Positions 42,640 to 54,116 of a stretch of DNA of 64,000 bases are shown here, one piece after another. The notes below the pieces were generated by a model. It made no database searches. It was not told where the DNA came from and worked only from the letters and a program-made list of their open reading frames with translations. Both the position numbers and the translations under genes were made by a program. How positions within the stretch are numbered: position 1 is the first letter of the stretch; each line of letters begins with the position of its first letter. The stretch is taken from NCBI GenBank assembly GCA_030704615.1, contig CM060732.1, positions 73,079,053-73,143,052 on the forward strand, in the 5' to 3' direction. The DNA is from Takakia lepidozioides. Its lineage: Eukaryota; Streptophyta; Takakiopsida; Takakiales; Takakiaceae.

Positions 42640-45371
42640 ATGGTGAAGTCGAAGGTTGTCATTGCTCCTCTCACTGAGTACGAGAAGCTACGTGAGGCTA
42701 ACATTGCCATCGTGAAGGATGCCATGGCGAAGTTGAAGCAGGACTTCGAAAGGTAAGGATCGAACAGTTCAGTGACCCAATCCTTTGACAATGCATGCAT
42801 GGCTAACAATGTGATCTCTTCCCATTTGCACAGTAAATGAGGTGTGATCGAGAGGTGGCGTTGTTGGTGTGAATGTAGAAAAGGCTTGAAAAGTGCAAGT
42901 TGAGGGTAGTTTAGGGTATAGGAGTGCATTCATAGCAGTAGGCGGGAGTGAACCGCATTTGACGGGCAGCCATTGGGACATCGGTAAGGCACTTCATCGT
43001 TTTCCAGCTCCTTTATGAACATTAGGGTATGAGCTGCATTTGTCTTGTGTTAGTCGTTTAAGAGGGGGATAGTCAAGTAACTGTGGGCCGCAATGGAAGT
43101 ATTTTTGCAGGATTACAGGTGTGAAACCGCGTCGGAAGGCACGGTCTCGTGGAGCTCCTATCAAAGGTCCGGCAAGATGAAGTGCCCGACTCGTCACCAT
43201 GACTCGAACAACTGCCAAGCCCAAAGTAATTATTGACATAGACGACGACGATCCTTACCTCCCACCACAAAAGGGAGCAGTACAAGAAGGGATTGGGGAT
43301 TCAGCCGACTCCATGTCGGAGGACACAGATGCAGGCACAGTGGCGCACGCACGGAAAAAACGTGGTGCAGGCACACCGTCTCCATCTGTGAGTACATTTT
43401 ATGGGCATATTTGTAGTCTCTCACCACTTATTCTGAAGGTGAGCACAACCTCATGAGTGCCGAATAGTATCATGCGGACTTCATTAGGGGCCATGATCCG
43501 GGGAGGGATTGTCTAAATACTTGGCAGATTTAATTGCGTGTCAATATTCTTCTTCTTTCTGTTCTGTCTCTTCCGTGCTTTGTAGGTCTGTCCCTCATTT
43601 GCATGTTTGGTTTCGAAGGGGGTGTGCTGTCATAAGCACATTCTCTGTCTAGATTCAACGTGTGCATTTCTGTCTGTCCATTTTTTGAGTGAAGGAGCTG
43701 CACATTGCCCATGTGCATGTGGCCCCCATATTCCATAGCACTATTTACAACTTTGTAAGCAGTAGGTCTCGTATGTTGAGCTCATTCCATCTTTTCTCAC
43801 AGCTTTTAGGTATGCCCCTCCCTACTGCATGTTTGGTATGGATTTCAGGCAAAACCCATACATAAAAGGGGTCGGAAAAGTTTTGGGCGCACATCATTGA
43901 AGCCAATCCAATTTGGCCGATTTTCTAGCCAAGATCTGTCTGATTTTTGGGTAATCAGACCTGTACAAATCATGCGTATTGTTTATACTTTATGACACCT
44001 TTATGTCATGATATGGTGTGGTCCTTGTAGTTGGATTTACTTGGGATTGTGTTTCATGTATGGAAACCCAGGGAAAGCAAAAACAGAAGCAGAAAAATGC
44101 CACAGGAGTCGGCCCTCAGTCCCCCCAGGTTTTCCATACTCAGCCACCAGTACCAGGCTCTCAATATCGCTCCATGCCTCAGCTCCCAACCAGCATCCAC
44201 CCACTGGCAATGTGGAGGGTCAGTACGCAACGGCCCCCCAACACAATTATGCAGCTGGCCATTATGGCCCTTATGCTTCTCCTTCATATCGCCCACCTCC
44301 TCCTCCTTATGGAGGTGGCAGGCCACCTGAATATCCTCCTCCGTATGCACAGGTCTCATATGACCACTATGGATCCTCGAGTGGTTCCCAACCACCATGG
44401 CCACCGATGGGTAGCTAGCCGAATCAACCCTTCAACGTTCCCGCACAGGTGCCAGCGGTTCAACCTGCAGAGGATGTGGTTCAATCAAAGGCTGACAGAA
44501 CCAATACCTTGAGACGAGCAAATTATGCTGTGAAGGCCGCGACATATAAAGTGAAGGAAGAAAGAGAGGCATAAGGTCTTCCTGCAACTGTAGTTGTTGT
44601 GAACAAGGCAGGAAAACCAGTTGGTCAAACGAGGAATGTTTGGCATGCGGCCCTCAAAGGTCACGTTCATCGTATCTGTGATCCTTCTATAGCCATCAAC
44701 TATCAGCCTGATGAGATCATTGAAGAGCTCAAAGAAAAGGCCAAGCTATTTGAATATGTCCCATGTGACTTGGATGATATAGCGTTGCGAAACACAATAG
44801 GCACAATTATGAAGTCCCGACGGCATGACTTGCACAAGGAATGGCAGAACGGTGGGGGGAAACCCATGGACGTGTCTGATGAGCATTGGAAGAGCCTCAC
44901 CTCCTACTGGAGTACAGAACAATACTCCAAAGTGCAGACCCGCTTGAAGACAACAAATGCCTGCATTCAAAATCACACCAAAACGGGCCGGGGAGGGAAG
45001 GACAGCATGGAGGCACGTTAGTAAGAACCCTCATGAGCTTTCTCACTGTACTCCTCTCAATACATTCTATGAATGCCAATCTTTAATGCTGGTTTGCTTA
45101 TGGTTTAGTATTTCAAGCAATTTTGGAGCTGAGCTTTAGTATAAAATTATTTCTGTGCTGACATGATTGTTCAATCTTGACGTTGCATTATCTTCAGTGG
45201 TTTTGTTATGGTTTTGTATGGTTGAGCCATTGAGTACAAATTGCACATTGGCTTCATATTGTTTGTTATATTGGGTTCATATGTAGGAAAGAGAAACCGG
45301 GTGCCCCCCTACGTTGGCTGACATACAAGAATACTTTGTCTCAAGGATGTCAGCTGGGAGCGATAGGCGGG
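42640..45371 (+). pseudogene. CACTA-X accessory gene, first four exons
   Basis: Exon 1 42640-42752 (PLTEYEKLREANIAIVKDAM, donor GTAAGG). Exon 2 43111-43387 (basic KPRRKARSRGAPIKGPAR, in-frame TGA at 43178-43180 where element Y has an Arg codon, then acidic IDIDDDDPYLPPQ, donor GTGAGT). Exon 3 about 44080-45019: Pro/Tyr-rich, in-frame TAG at 44416 and TAA at 44572, then the Transposase_24-like domain (RNVWHAALKGHVHRICD through GRGGKDSMEAR). Exon 4 45287-45371 (RETGCPPTLADIQEYFVSRM, donor GTAAGT). The exon 3-4 join is out of phase by one base. The next exon appears 12 kb away at 57304, beyond the LTR retrotransposon. Confidence 0.75.
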
Positions 45372-45769
45372 TAAGTGAGACTCAACAACCATGTGCTTTC
45401 ACTACATGTGTGCCTTGTGTATTATAGCATGTCTGGTTGCTCAAGTTCTCAGTGAATGATTTAAGTGTTGAAAGAATATATGTACTCATAAGAGTGACAG
45501 TGTGTTGATTGACAAAACTGAGTTTGGTACCTCTAACCACTTCCTGGTTTGGACTGAGATCTGTTGGGTTTGGGTTTGTTGATTTTTGTTGATTTGGGTT
45601 TGTTGATTTTCACTATAAGCCAACATTGTATCCCTAGGACTATTAGAGGACTGTCTGGGACTTAGGCACTTTTACGGGATCTGTGGGGTACCCTTAATTT
45701 TTGCACACTGAGACCAACATGAGCCTTAGGGGTGACAGCAGCGCACTTTAGGGGGGGGTTACACATCCC

Positions 45770-46105
45770 GTCACAGCCAACACAGTCTGTCACAGTTCGA
45801 CACAGCCGACACAGCCCGTCACAGCCAACACAACCCGTCACAGTCCGACACACACAGCCCACACAGCCCGTCACAGTCCGACACAGCCCGTCACAGCCCA
45901 CACAGCCGTCACAGTCCGACATAGCCGCCACAACCAGACACAGCTGTCACAGCCAATCATAGCCGACACCGTCGTCACAGCCAATCACAGCCCGACACAG
46001 CTCGTCACAGCTCGACACAGCCGCCATAGCTTCGCACAGCCCTACACAGCCCGACACAGCCAGTCACAGTCCGCCACAGCCTTACACAGCCAGTCACAGC
46101 TTCGC
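45770..46105. repeat. CACAGCC-type array in 5' LTR
   Basis: Dozens of 9-10 base units alternating GTCACAGCC, GACACAGCC and CACACAGCC. Its minus strand reads as a long Cys-rich frame, which is an artefact of the repeat. Confidence 0.9.
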
Positions 46106-46746
46106 ACAGCTGGGGAACAGTTATCAATGGCAGGGAACGACTGTGAGGGAACGACATCTGCAAAAGGAACGTGTACTACAGGGATGACGGTTAGCCAGGA
46201 AAGCGGTTAGAACAGCTTGTAGGGGGATAAAGTCAAGAACGGGGACTTCTGGGGAATCACTTCGGGAAGGACTTCGGGGGGGGATCACAACTTGGAAATG
46301 AAGCGGAGAGCGCATCTCTGAGCAGAAAGAGGGAGAGCACGGAGTAGGAGGAGAACGATCTGTTGATACTTGCTGAATGCAAGAAGTAGAGTTGTAATGT
46401 AGAGCAGAATAGAGACACCATGGCTTCAGCCTGATACTTGATAGATATTAATCTGATACATACTTCATACTCACACTGTGTAGAGAGACCTGAGTGAAGC
46501 TGTGGAATGAATGGATGGAACTTGATAGATTTCTGAAGCAAACTGATACTTAATTACAGATAGTAAGGTAACTCGCTAACATGAATGCGGGAAGGAGTAC
46601 AAATAGGAAACACCCCCATGATACACTAGCTGTAGGTCATGACTGATTGTTCTGAGTGGGCTGAGTGCTTAGAGATTTCCAACTCTTCTATCTTGGAGTT
46701 CCCACCTCGGATAGCGAAGGGATGGGTGAGTAAAAGCCGCGCGACA
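45788..46746 (+). repeat. 5' LTR
   Basis: Starts TGTCACAG inside a repeat array and ends GCGACA. Matches 56123-57005, with extra CACAGCC-type units and a 12-13 base segment near 46392 missing in the 3' copy. The array extends upstream to about 45770, so the true start is uncertain. Confidence 0.8.
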
Positions 46747-46748
46747 TT

Positions 46749-46766
46749 TGGCGACCATACTGGGGA
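46749..46766 (+). promoter_or_regulatory. Primer-binding site (putative)
   Basis: TGGCGACCATACTGGGGA begins two bases after the LTR end. TGG start and length fit a tRNA 3'-end complement. The tRNA was not identified. Confidence 0.6.
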
Positions 46767-47356
46767 AACTGGGTCATGAACAACCAGATGTGACAGGCAT
46801 CTGGTGGGATCATGGTGGATGGAGAATTAAAGAATTTGATGTGAATCAAATTCCTGTGAAACTGAGAAGGAAAGATTGTCCAAACGATTCTTTCAGAGGT
46901 TCTTGGAATTGCCAGACGGTTGTAAAGAAAACATTCTTAAGAGAGTGCATGATGCTGACCCTAAGTGGGGTCTGGAGAAAGGAGTGATAAAGATTTATCA
47001 GGTGGCCTGTAGAGGAAGAGCACGTTGGTTACCAACACTGGTTTATGTGATAGCATTGCTATCCATTAAGCGAGTAGAGTTTGAAGGCTGGGAGGAAAGA
47101 AAGGTGAATGTTTATACTCATATGCATGAAGAGCTTGTACTGGTAAAGAATTGGATTCCAAAGGATATTTTGTGGATCAAACTCACACAAGAACAACTTT
47201 CCAGACTTGTTTGCCATATGGTTATATGGTAACGGAGACTTCTAGTATAGCCAAGGGTGCATTGAAGCTTGAAAGAAACCCAGGCATATACGAGAGAGAT
47301 ATTACAGAAGAGAGTTTTGGTTATTGCCACATTAAAAGAAATGAAAGACATGGGAC
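46767..47356 (+). pseudogene. Extra ORF region between primer site and gag
   Basis: Three overlapping frames (46748-46987, 46876-47232, 47151-47360) read on into one another: GIWWDHGGWRIKEFDVNQ, then RFFQRFLELPDGCKENILK and IYQVACRGRARWLP, then KGALKLERNPGIYERD. Together they suggest a reading of about 200 residues with two frameshifts, ending right at the gag ATG (47357). No family recognised. Some large gypsy elements (Ogre type) also carry an ORF before gag; that link is only positional. Confidence 0.45.
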
Positions 47357-49430
47357 ATGAGTGATGAAAGAGAAGCTAGACGCCAGAGATATTCAGCAAA
47401 AAGAGAAAGCTATCTGAAAGCTAATTATCCATATCTTTGGGAGAGAGGAATAGACATAGGGGAATCATCTGGACCTCTCACACCATTAAGATCAGAGAGT
47501 ACATCACCCATACCGGAAGAACTAGAGTTGGATGCCACTCCTTCTTTTTCTTTGCAAGAAAGATTAAGGGAATTGGTACGGGAAGAAGATCAATCACGAG
47601 GTGAAAGATCTGAGGTACATCCCTGGATAAAAGATTTGACAGAAATCTTTGATAAGAGTTGGCATGGAACACCAAAAGCAGGAACTCCAGTTTCTGAAGC
47701 GGAAGGTGAAGAAGGAGGAGAGGATGTGGCAGAGCCAACGGAGAGTTCAGACTCTCCAACACCATTGCAGTTGAGTTACATGAGTGAAGAAGAAACCCAA
47801 GGGCAGAACTTGGAGGATGAAAATAGAGAGAAGAAATTGGAAGAGGAAGAGTATGAAGAAGTAGACCCAACAGCTGAGGTTGAGACTACAACCAGGACAT
47901 CCCAACCCGTTGGACCTGGATCAAGTGGAGCACTTGGATCACAGGCCAACGAAGGTGTCGGCTCAGGGGGATCAGGCGGGCTGCCTGGATCTGGCTCTGG
48001 GGGGACAGGGAGTGTGGGAATTGCAACTGGAGCTGGGAATACTGTGAATATCGGGGCCAGTAGCAGGGAGTGCTTTGGGGCCACCACTTGGTGGAAGATC
48101 CACCACAACTACAACAGGTCCTCAAGGACCAGCACCAGCAAGGGTGCCAGCACCTGTCAGTGGGCAGAGGTAGGGCCACAGATGGCGTTACAACCAACAC
48201 GGGCAAAACCACCTTTTCCAATATATTCAGGAAAAGGGGATCCCGATGTACACATTAGCCAATTTGAGCACATGTTATAGTGAACAATGAGAATGGCGAT
48301 GATGCCAAGATGAGATTGTTTCCTTGTTCACTTATCAAGAAAGCAAGTGAATGGTATGCAAGATTCCCTGATAATCATTTCCTAACCTGGAATGGCTTGA
48401 ATACAACATTCCAAAATAGGTTCAGGACAAGTAAAACTGAGGATGAAGTGTATGGAAGTTTACAACAGTTAAAGCAAAAGAAGCATGAAACTGTTGAGGA
48501 GTATATGGAAAAGATGGAATTGATGATGAAAAAGCTGGCTGCTGTACCAGCACCAGGTTTACAGAAGACTTGGTTTGTGAGTGGACTAAGACCAGAGTTG
48601 CAGAAGAAAGTGGATATGTTACCCCATAATACAGTGGAGGAGGCATTTGAAACTGCAAACAGAATTGAGCAATTGGGAATGCTCAGGAGAGAGAAAAGGG
48701 ATGATGATGAGGACTCTGAGGATGAGTCAGATGAAGAAGAAGAGCAAGAACTAAAAAGGAAGAGTAAGAGAAAGGAGAAGTTGAAGAGGGATAACTATGA
48801 GAAAAGATTAGAAGAAATCTTGAAGAAGTATGCCACAGAGTGCAACACATTGGAGGAAGGGTGTTTGGTGTGCAAAGTGCCAGAATGAAGGCCATACCAC
48901 CACTGAATGCCACATGAAGGAGAAACACTGTACTATCTGTAAAATGGATAACCATTCTACTGAGAATTGTTACTACAACAGAAGGACAGCTGCAAGAGAA
49001 CCTAGGCAAGTAAGGGTGCATCAAGTGCACCCCAGCCAAGAAGAAACATGATCAGGACCACTATGGTAGGCCTGGTGGTTATAACAATGGCATGGAAGGG
49101 AGAGGTAATTCAAGAGGGAATTACCAAGGAAATTCCAGAGGCAACTATCAGGGTAATCCAAGGGGGAATTACCAGCCAGGGAATCAGGATTACAGAAATA
49201 ATCCAAGAGCAGACCAAGGGCGAGGACCCAATGGTGAAGAACTGTGTTACTATTGTAATCAGCCAGGACATCGCAAGGCAGCCTGTTCATTCTGGATTAG
49301 ACACCAGAATGAGATGAGAGCTCCTGTGAATGAGGGCCCAGTGGTGGCAGCTCACATGGTTAGGCCATGTGTTGTACCAGAAGTAAGTACAATGATAGTA
49401 ACAAGAAGCAAAGCCAAACTAATACTCTAG
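47357..49430 (+). pseudogene. gag: capsid-like domain and three zinc knuckles
   Basis: ATG at 47357. The first 230 residues are acidic and then Gly/Ser-rich. A retrotransposon-gag domain follows (SQFEHM, then KKASEWYARFPDN, FQNRFRTSKTEDEVYGSLQQ, VEEYMEKMELMMKKL). The frame breaks near 48276 and again near 48865. Nucleocapsid: CAKCQNEGHTTTEC and CTICKMDNHSTENC, a RGNYQGN-type repeat, then CYYCNQPGHRKAAC, all C-x2-C-x4-H-x4-C. The product would form the particle and bind RNA. Confidence 0.85.
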
Positions 49431-49671
49431 TAGTTGAGGAAGATGATGATAATGGAAATGGCAGTGATATGCCTGAAGATGATGAGGCTTGGAGAGATGA
49501 GAAGGAACTGCACAAGGAAGTGGCAGATACCATAAGGGAAATGCAAAAGAGTACTGATATTCCTGTGGCAGATTCCTCTGATTCTGATGGAGAAGAAGAA
49601 GTGAGTGAGGATGAAAGGAAGAAAGAAGTTGCAGACATGCAAAGTAATGAAGGGACTTTGGCTGAAGTAAT

Positions 49672-52600
49672 ATGCCAGACCAAAGCAGAGATTACCATTG
49701 GACAGCTATTGCTGTGGCACCTTATTGTAGACACAGGCTGTATCAAGCAATCAATCGAATTGCCCAGGAGACAGGAAACACAGACCTGAACAGCAAGGTG
49801 ACCAGTTATAATGTGAAGCCGGAAGGGCGAGAAACAGTCATGGACTTTGATGATTCTATGCCAGTAATCCAATTGAGAATTGGAAGCACAGAACTAACTG
49901 ATGTACTGATAGATGGAGGCTCTGGAGTAAATATCATGACAGACCAATTAAGAAAGAAGCTTGGTCTAAGTAACATGAAACCAGCCCCATTTACAGTAAC
50001 AATGGCAGATCAAAGGAGTACAGCCATTGGGATTGATAAGAGGAGTTAAGATACAGATACAAAAGATGATCTTTATGATCACAGTAACTGTGTTGAAGAT
50101 GGATGAAGTCATGGAGGCTTACTCCTTATTATTGGGAGTCCGTGGCTGAAACAGGCCAGGGTATTCCATGACTGGAATTCTCAGTTACTAACCGTGCATA
50201 ATGGGATGCACGAGATACAAATTACCACAAAGAAATCTAGTAGATTACCTGCTACGAGAAGACCTCGAGGGGTCAGGACTGGATGAGGAGCAGGAAGCTA
50301 CCCTGTTCGCTGCACACCCAGAGTGGGAGCAGGTTGCAGAGATGCGGCTGGAAGGCCTAAGTTGTTTAAGAGGTATCTACTGTGGTGTAGTGTCAGCAAC
50401 ACCAATTGAAGAGGAAACCAGCAGTTACCCATCACATTTCTATGAAGAAAGAGAAGGAGAAATGGAAATCCTAGAGGAACCAGCCACTGTGAGTTTACAG
50501 GATGAAGTGGTGACTGGTTGGACAATCACAGCTGATGAGCAGGTGAGGGAAGTGAATGTGGGAACTAAAGAGGAACCAAGGATGGTGAAGGTAGGAGCTG
50601 ATTTGGAGCCAGAATTCTTTGAAGAAGCTAAGAGTTTGTTCATCAAATACAGAGATGTATTTGCTTGGAGCTACGAGGATCTAAAAGGGATACCACCTGA
50701 GATCTGTCAGCATAAGATTGAACTGGAACCAGGATCAGTACCAATCAAGCAGGCAAGGTACAGAATGAATCCCAACTATGCACAGAAGGTTGGAGAAAGA
50801 TCAAGAAGTTGGCTGAGGCTAAGTTTATATACCCAATAGAGTATACAACTTGGTTGTCACCCATTGTGATAGTTCCCAAGAAGAATGGTAAACTAAGAGT
50901 TTGTGTGAACTACAAGAAGCTGAATGCTTGTACGAAGAAAGATCCTTCCCTTTGCCATTCACAGAAGCAGTATTGGACACTGTGGCAGGCCATGAGATGT
51001 ACTCATTCATGGATGGCTTCAGTGGTTATAATCAAGTGCAAGTGGCAGAAGAAGACCAAGGAAAGACAGCTTTCATCACAGACTGGGGTGCTTATGCATA
51101 CAAAGTCATGCCCTTTGGACTTTGTAATGCACCAGCAACCTTTCAGAGAGTGATAAGTGAATCTTTTCATGAGTATCTGGATGATTTCATGCAGGTGTTC
51201 TTGGATGATTTCAGTGTACAGCTCTAAGAATGAGCACTTGCATAAATTGGAGTTATGTCTGGCCAGATGCAGGATGAGAGGTCTGGGCCTGAATCCAGAG
51301 AAGTGTACTTTCTGTGTGAACTCAGGGGTGCTTCTGGGACACATTGTGTGTAAGAGGGGACTTGTGGATCCCAGGAAAACAGAGGCCATTAAAGCCTCTC
51401 CACCACCAGTGAATGTTAAGAGTCTAAGGAGATTCCTTGGACAAACCAGCTATTACAGAAGATTTGTCAGACGGTATGCACAGATAGCAGCACCATTGAG
51501 CAAACTTCTGAAGAAAGATGCAGTGTTTGCATGGACACCTGAATGTCAACAGGCTTTTGAGGAACTTACATTGTCAGTAACAACTACACCTGTGCTGATT
51601 AATCCTCACTGGCAGGAAATATTTCATGTTCACTGTGATGCTTCTGGAGAAGCACTAGGAGCAGTGTTAGCCAAAATGTTACAGGAAGGATAGATTCACC
51701 TGTGTACTATGCTAGCCGATTGATGAACAGTCGAAAGAAATTATAGCACAACGGAAAGAGAAGCATTGGCAATGATCTATGCAGTGAAGAATTCAGGCAT
51801 TACCTGTTGGGCAAGAAGTGGATCACCAGGCTCTGATATACCTGGTAAACAAACCTCTGATAAGCGGAAGAATAGCAAGATGGTTGATAATCTTGCACGA
51901 GTTTGAGTTCGAGGTTGTTTACAAGCCTGGGAGGCTGCATCTTGTGGCGGATCACTTGTCACGGTTATCAACAGGAGAACCAGCCACGGGAGTAGATGAT
52001 CAATTACCAGATGCGAGTCTATTTGCAGTGGAGGTGCAGGGAAGTGCAGATGACTGGTTAGATTGGCAGTGGCCAATCAGATACTACCTTGCTCATGGTC
52101 AGTGCCCACCAAGTTATGGAAAGGAGCAGAGAAAGAGAATTGCTATCAAGGCTCTACCTTACACTATGGTAGGGAGCAGATGTATAAGCTAGGACCAGAT
52201 GGAGTGCTGAAGCGATGCTTATACCACCATGAAGTTAATAAAGTTTTGGAGGAAGTTCATAAAGGAGTGGCAGGAGGTCATTTTGGAGAAGAGACTACCA
52301 GTAGGAAGATACTACATGCAGGTTACTGGTGGCCTACTTTGTTCAAAGATGTACACAAGTATTGTCAGAGTTGTGATGAATGTCAGAGGCTAGGACCTTT
52401 GCAGAGATCTGGGAAGATGGCTTTGCATCCTACAATGCCTACGGAACCATTTCAGAAATGGGGACTAGACTTTGTTGGACCAATTAACCCACCAGCCAAG
52501 AATACACAGAACAGGTACATAATTACAGCCACTGATTATACTACGAAGTGGGTGGAAGCTAAAGCTTTGAGGGACAACACAGCCAAGTCCACAGCAAGGT

Positions 52601-53283
52601 TCCTGTATGAGAACATACTTACACGATTTGGCTGTCCATTGGAATTTATCAGTGATCAGGGAAGTCACTTCATTAATGAGACCATTGAATTATTGACTAA
52701 AGAGTTCATGATTGTGCATAGGAAGAGTACAACATATTACCCACAGGGTAATGGGCAGGCAGAGGCTACCAACAAAATACTATGTACTATCTTGGCTAAG
52801 ATAGTCAATGCAAACAGAACGGATTGGGATACAAAGCTGCTGACAGCTTTGTGGTCATACAGGACTTCATATAAAGTCACCACTAAGTATACACCATTCC
52901 AATTAGTTTATGGTATGGAAGCTTTACTTCCAGTGGAATTCTGTTACCTACCATGAGAACGGAATGGGGAAAAGAGAATGGAATTGCAAGATTCAATTAA
53001 GGTCAGGAAACATGAATTATACCATGTGGAAGAAGTACGTGCTGATGCAGCTGATAACATGACCAGAATTCAGATGAAGAGAAAGGAACAGTTTGATGAA
53101 GGCAAGATAAAGACTTTTAAGACGGGAGATTTGGTTCTCTGGTTGCAGAAGAAGGGAAAGATTAAAGCTTCTAAGCTTAAATCACCATGGAAAGGACCTT
53201 ATGTCATACAAAAGATGTATGATAACAACACCGCCATGTTACAAACCATTAACAAGAAATGTTGGGAAGAGTCAATGCAATAA
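49672..53283 (+). pseudogene. pol: protease, RT, RNase H, integrase, GPY module
   Basis: Protease active site LIDGGSGVN (about 49906-49932; D-G-G in place of D-S/T-G). RT from about 50600: KQARYRMNPNYAQKV, IVPKKNGKLRVCVNYKKLN, Asp motif YSFMDGFSGYNQV, MPFGLCNAPATFQR, and motif C VFLDDF. RNase H: VHCDASGEALGAVLAK. Integrase is open over 52063-52956: H-H (HHEV...GGHFGEE), C-x2-C (CQSCDEC), then D (WGLDFVGP), D (ISDQGSHF), E (GQAEATNK). The C-terminal SPWKGPYVIQKMYD is the GPY/F chromatin-binding module. At least four frame breaks, near 50050, 50820-50930, 51220 and 51690, plus a TGA near 52956. Catalytic residues are present, so decay is by frame only. Confidence 0.9.
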
Positions 53284-53424
53284 GTTGAAGGGGTACAGTG
53301 GTATCCATGACAAACCATTGTAGCATGATTTGCATGTTGAAACGCAAAAGCAGTCACGGGCTGCGCCAGTGATACCAAAGGAGTATGGAGCACTTGTCGC
53401 TAGGCCGAGCATATATGACCACAG

Positions 53425-53625
53425 AACAAGTGCGACACAGCCTATCACACATACAGCCAGCACGGCGCGTCACAGCCCAGCACGGACACAGCCTATCACA
53501 GCCCAGCAAACACAACCATCACACCTACACATGGTGTCACAGCCTATCACAGCTTACCACAGTGCAACACAGCTATCACAGCGTACCACAGTATGACACA
53601 GCCTGTCACAGCACACAGCTACTAG
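53425..53625. repeat. Diverged CACAGCC-type array after pol
   Basis: Units such as GACACAGCCTATCACAG and GCCCAGCAC resemble the LTR arrays but with TATCACAG and TACCACAG variants. It begins just downstream of the integrase end, before the post-pol ORFs. Confidence 0.8.
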
Positions 53626-53629
53626 GGTT

Positions 53630-54116
53630 ACACAATCCATAGAATCAGTGACAGGTGGACGGGATAACTTCAGGGAAATGGCCGGCGGAAGAAGAAAGGA
53701 CGGAAAACCAGTTTAGAAATGGACACGTGGAAGTCAAGGCGCGACACACAGCTGAGAAGGAAGTGCAAGAACAGGTGTCATCAAGAAAGAGGACAAAAAT
53801 GGCCGTCAAAGTACCTACTTAGCACGTCAATTCGGATGAATGGGGGCCCATTAATGAATACGGGAAAAAGGGCAACGGAACAAACGGCAAGTACCGAAAA
53901 GCGAAATCCATGTCACATGTGCTATCCTAGTGGACAGTCCAGAGTGGAAAATCCATGGAAGGAAATGAAATCTAAAATCCAGTCACAGCAGTTACAGCCA
54001 ACCAAAAGCCAGAAGCAGAATCAAGAAATGGAGGAATTTTAAGCGCAAGAGTCGGCGTCGTTCCAAGTAACGGGCGTCACGACGGGACAGACCATCAATG
54101 CTATAGCTTTGAAGCT
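53630..54116. other. Spacer after pol
   Basis: A plus-strand frame at 53719-54042 (107 residues, rich in Lys, Gln and Ser) is open but unrecognised. No other feature. Confidence 0.3.

Noticed and set aside
45662-45931. Minus-strand Cys/Val/Gly-rich ORF across the LTR array
   Set aside because: It is the translation of the short CACAGCC-type repeat in one frame; similar frames appear in every frame and in the other array.
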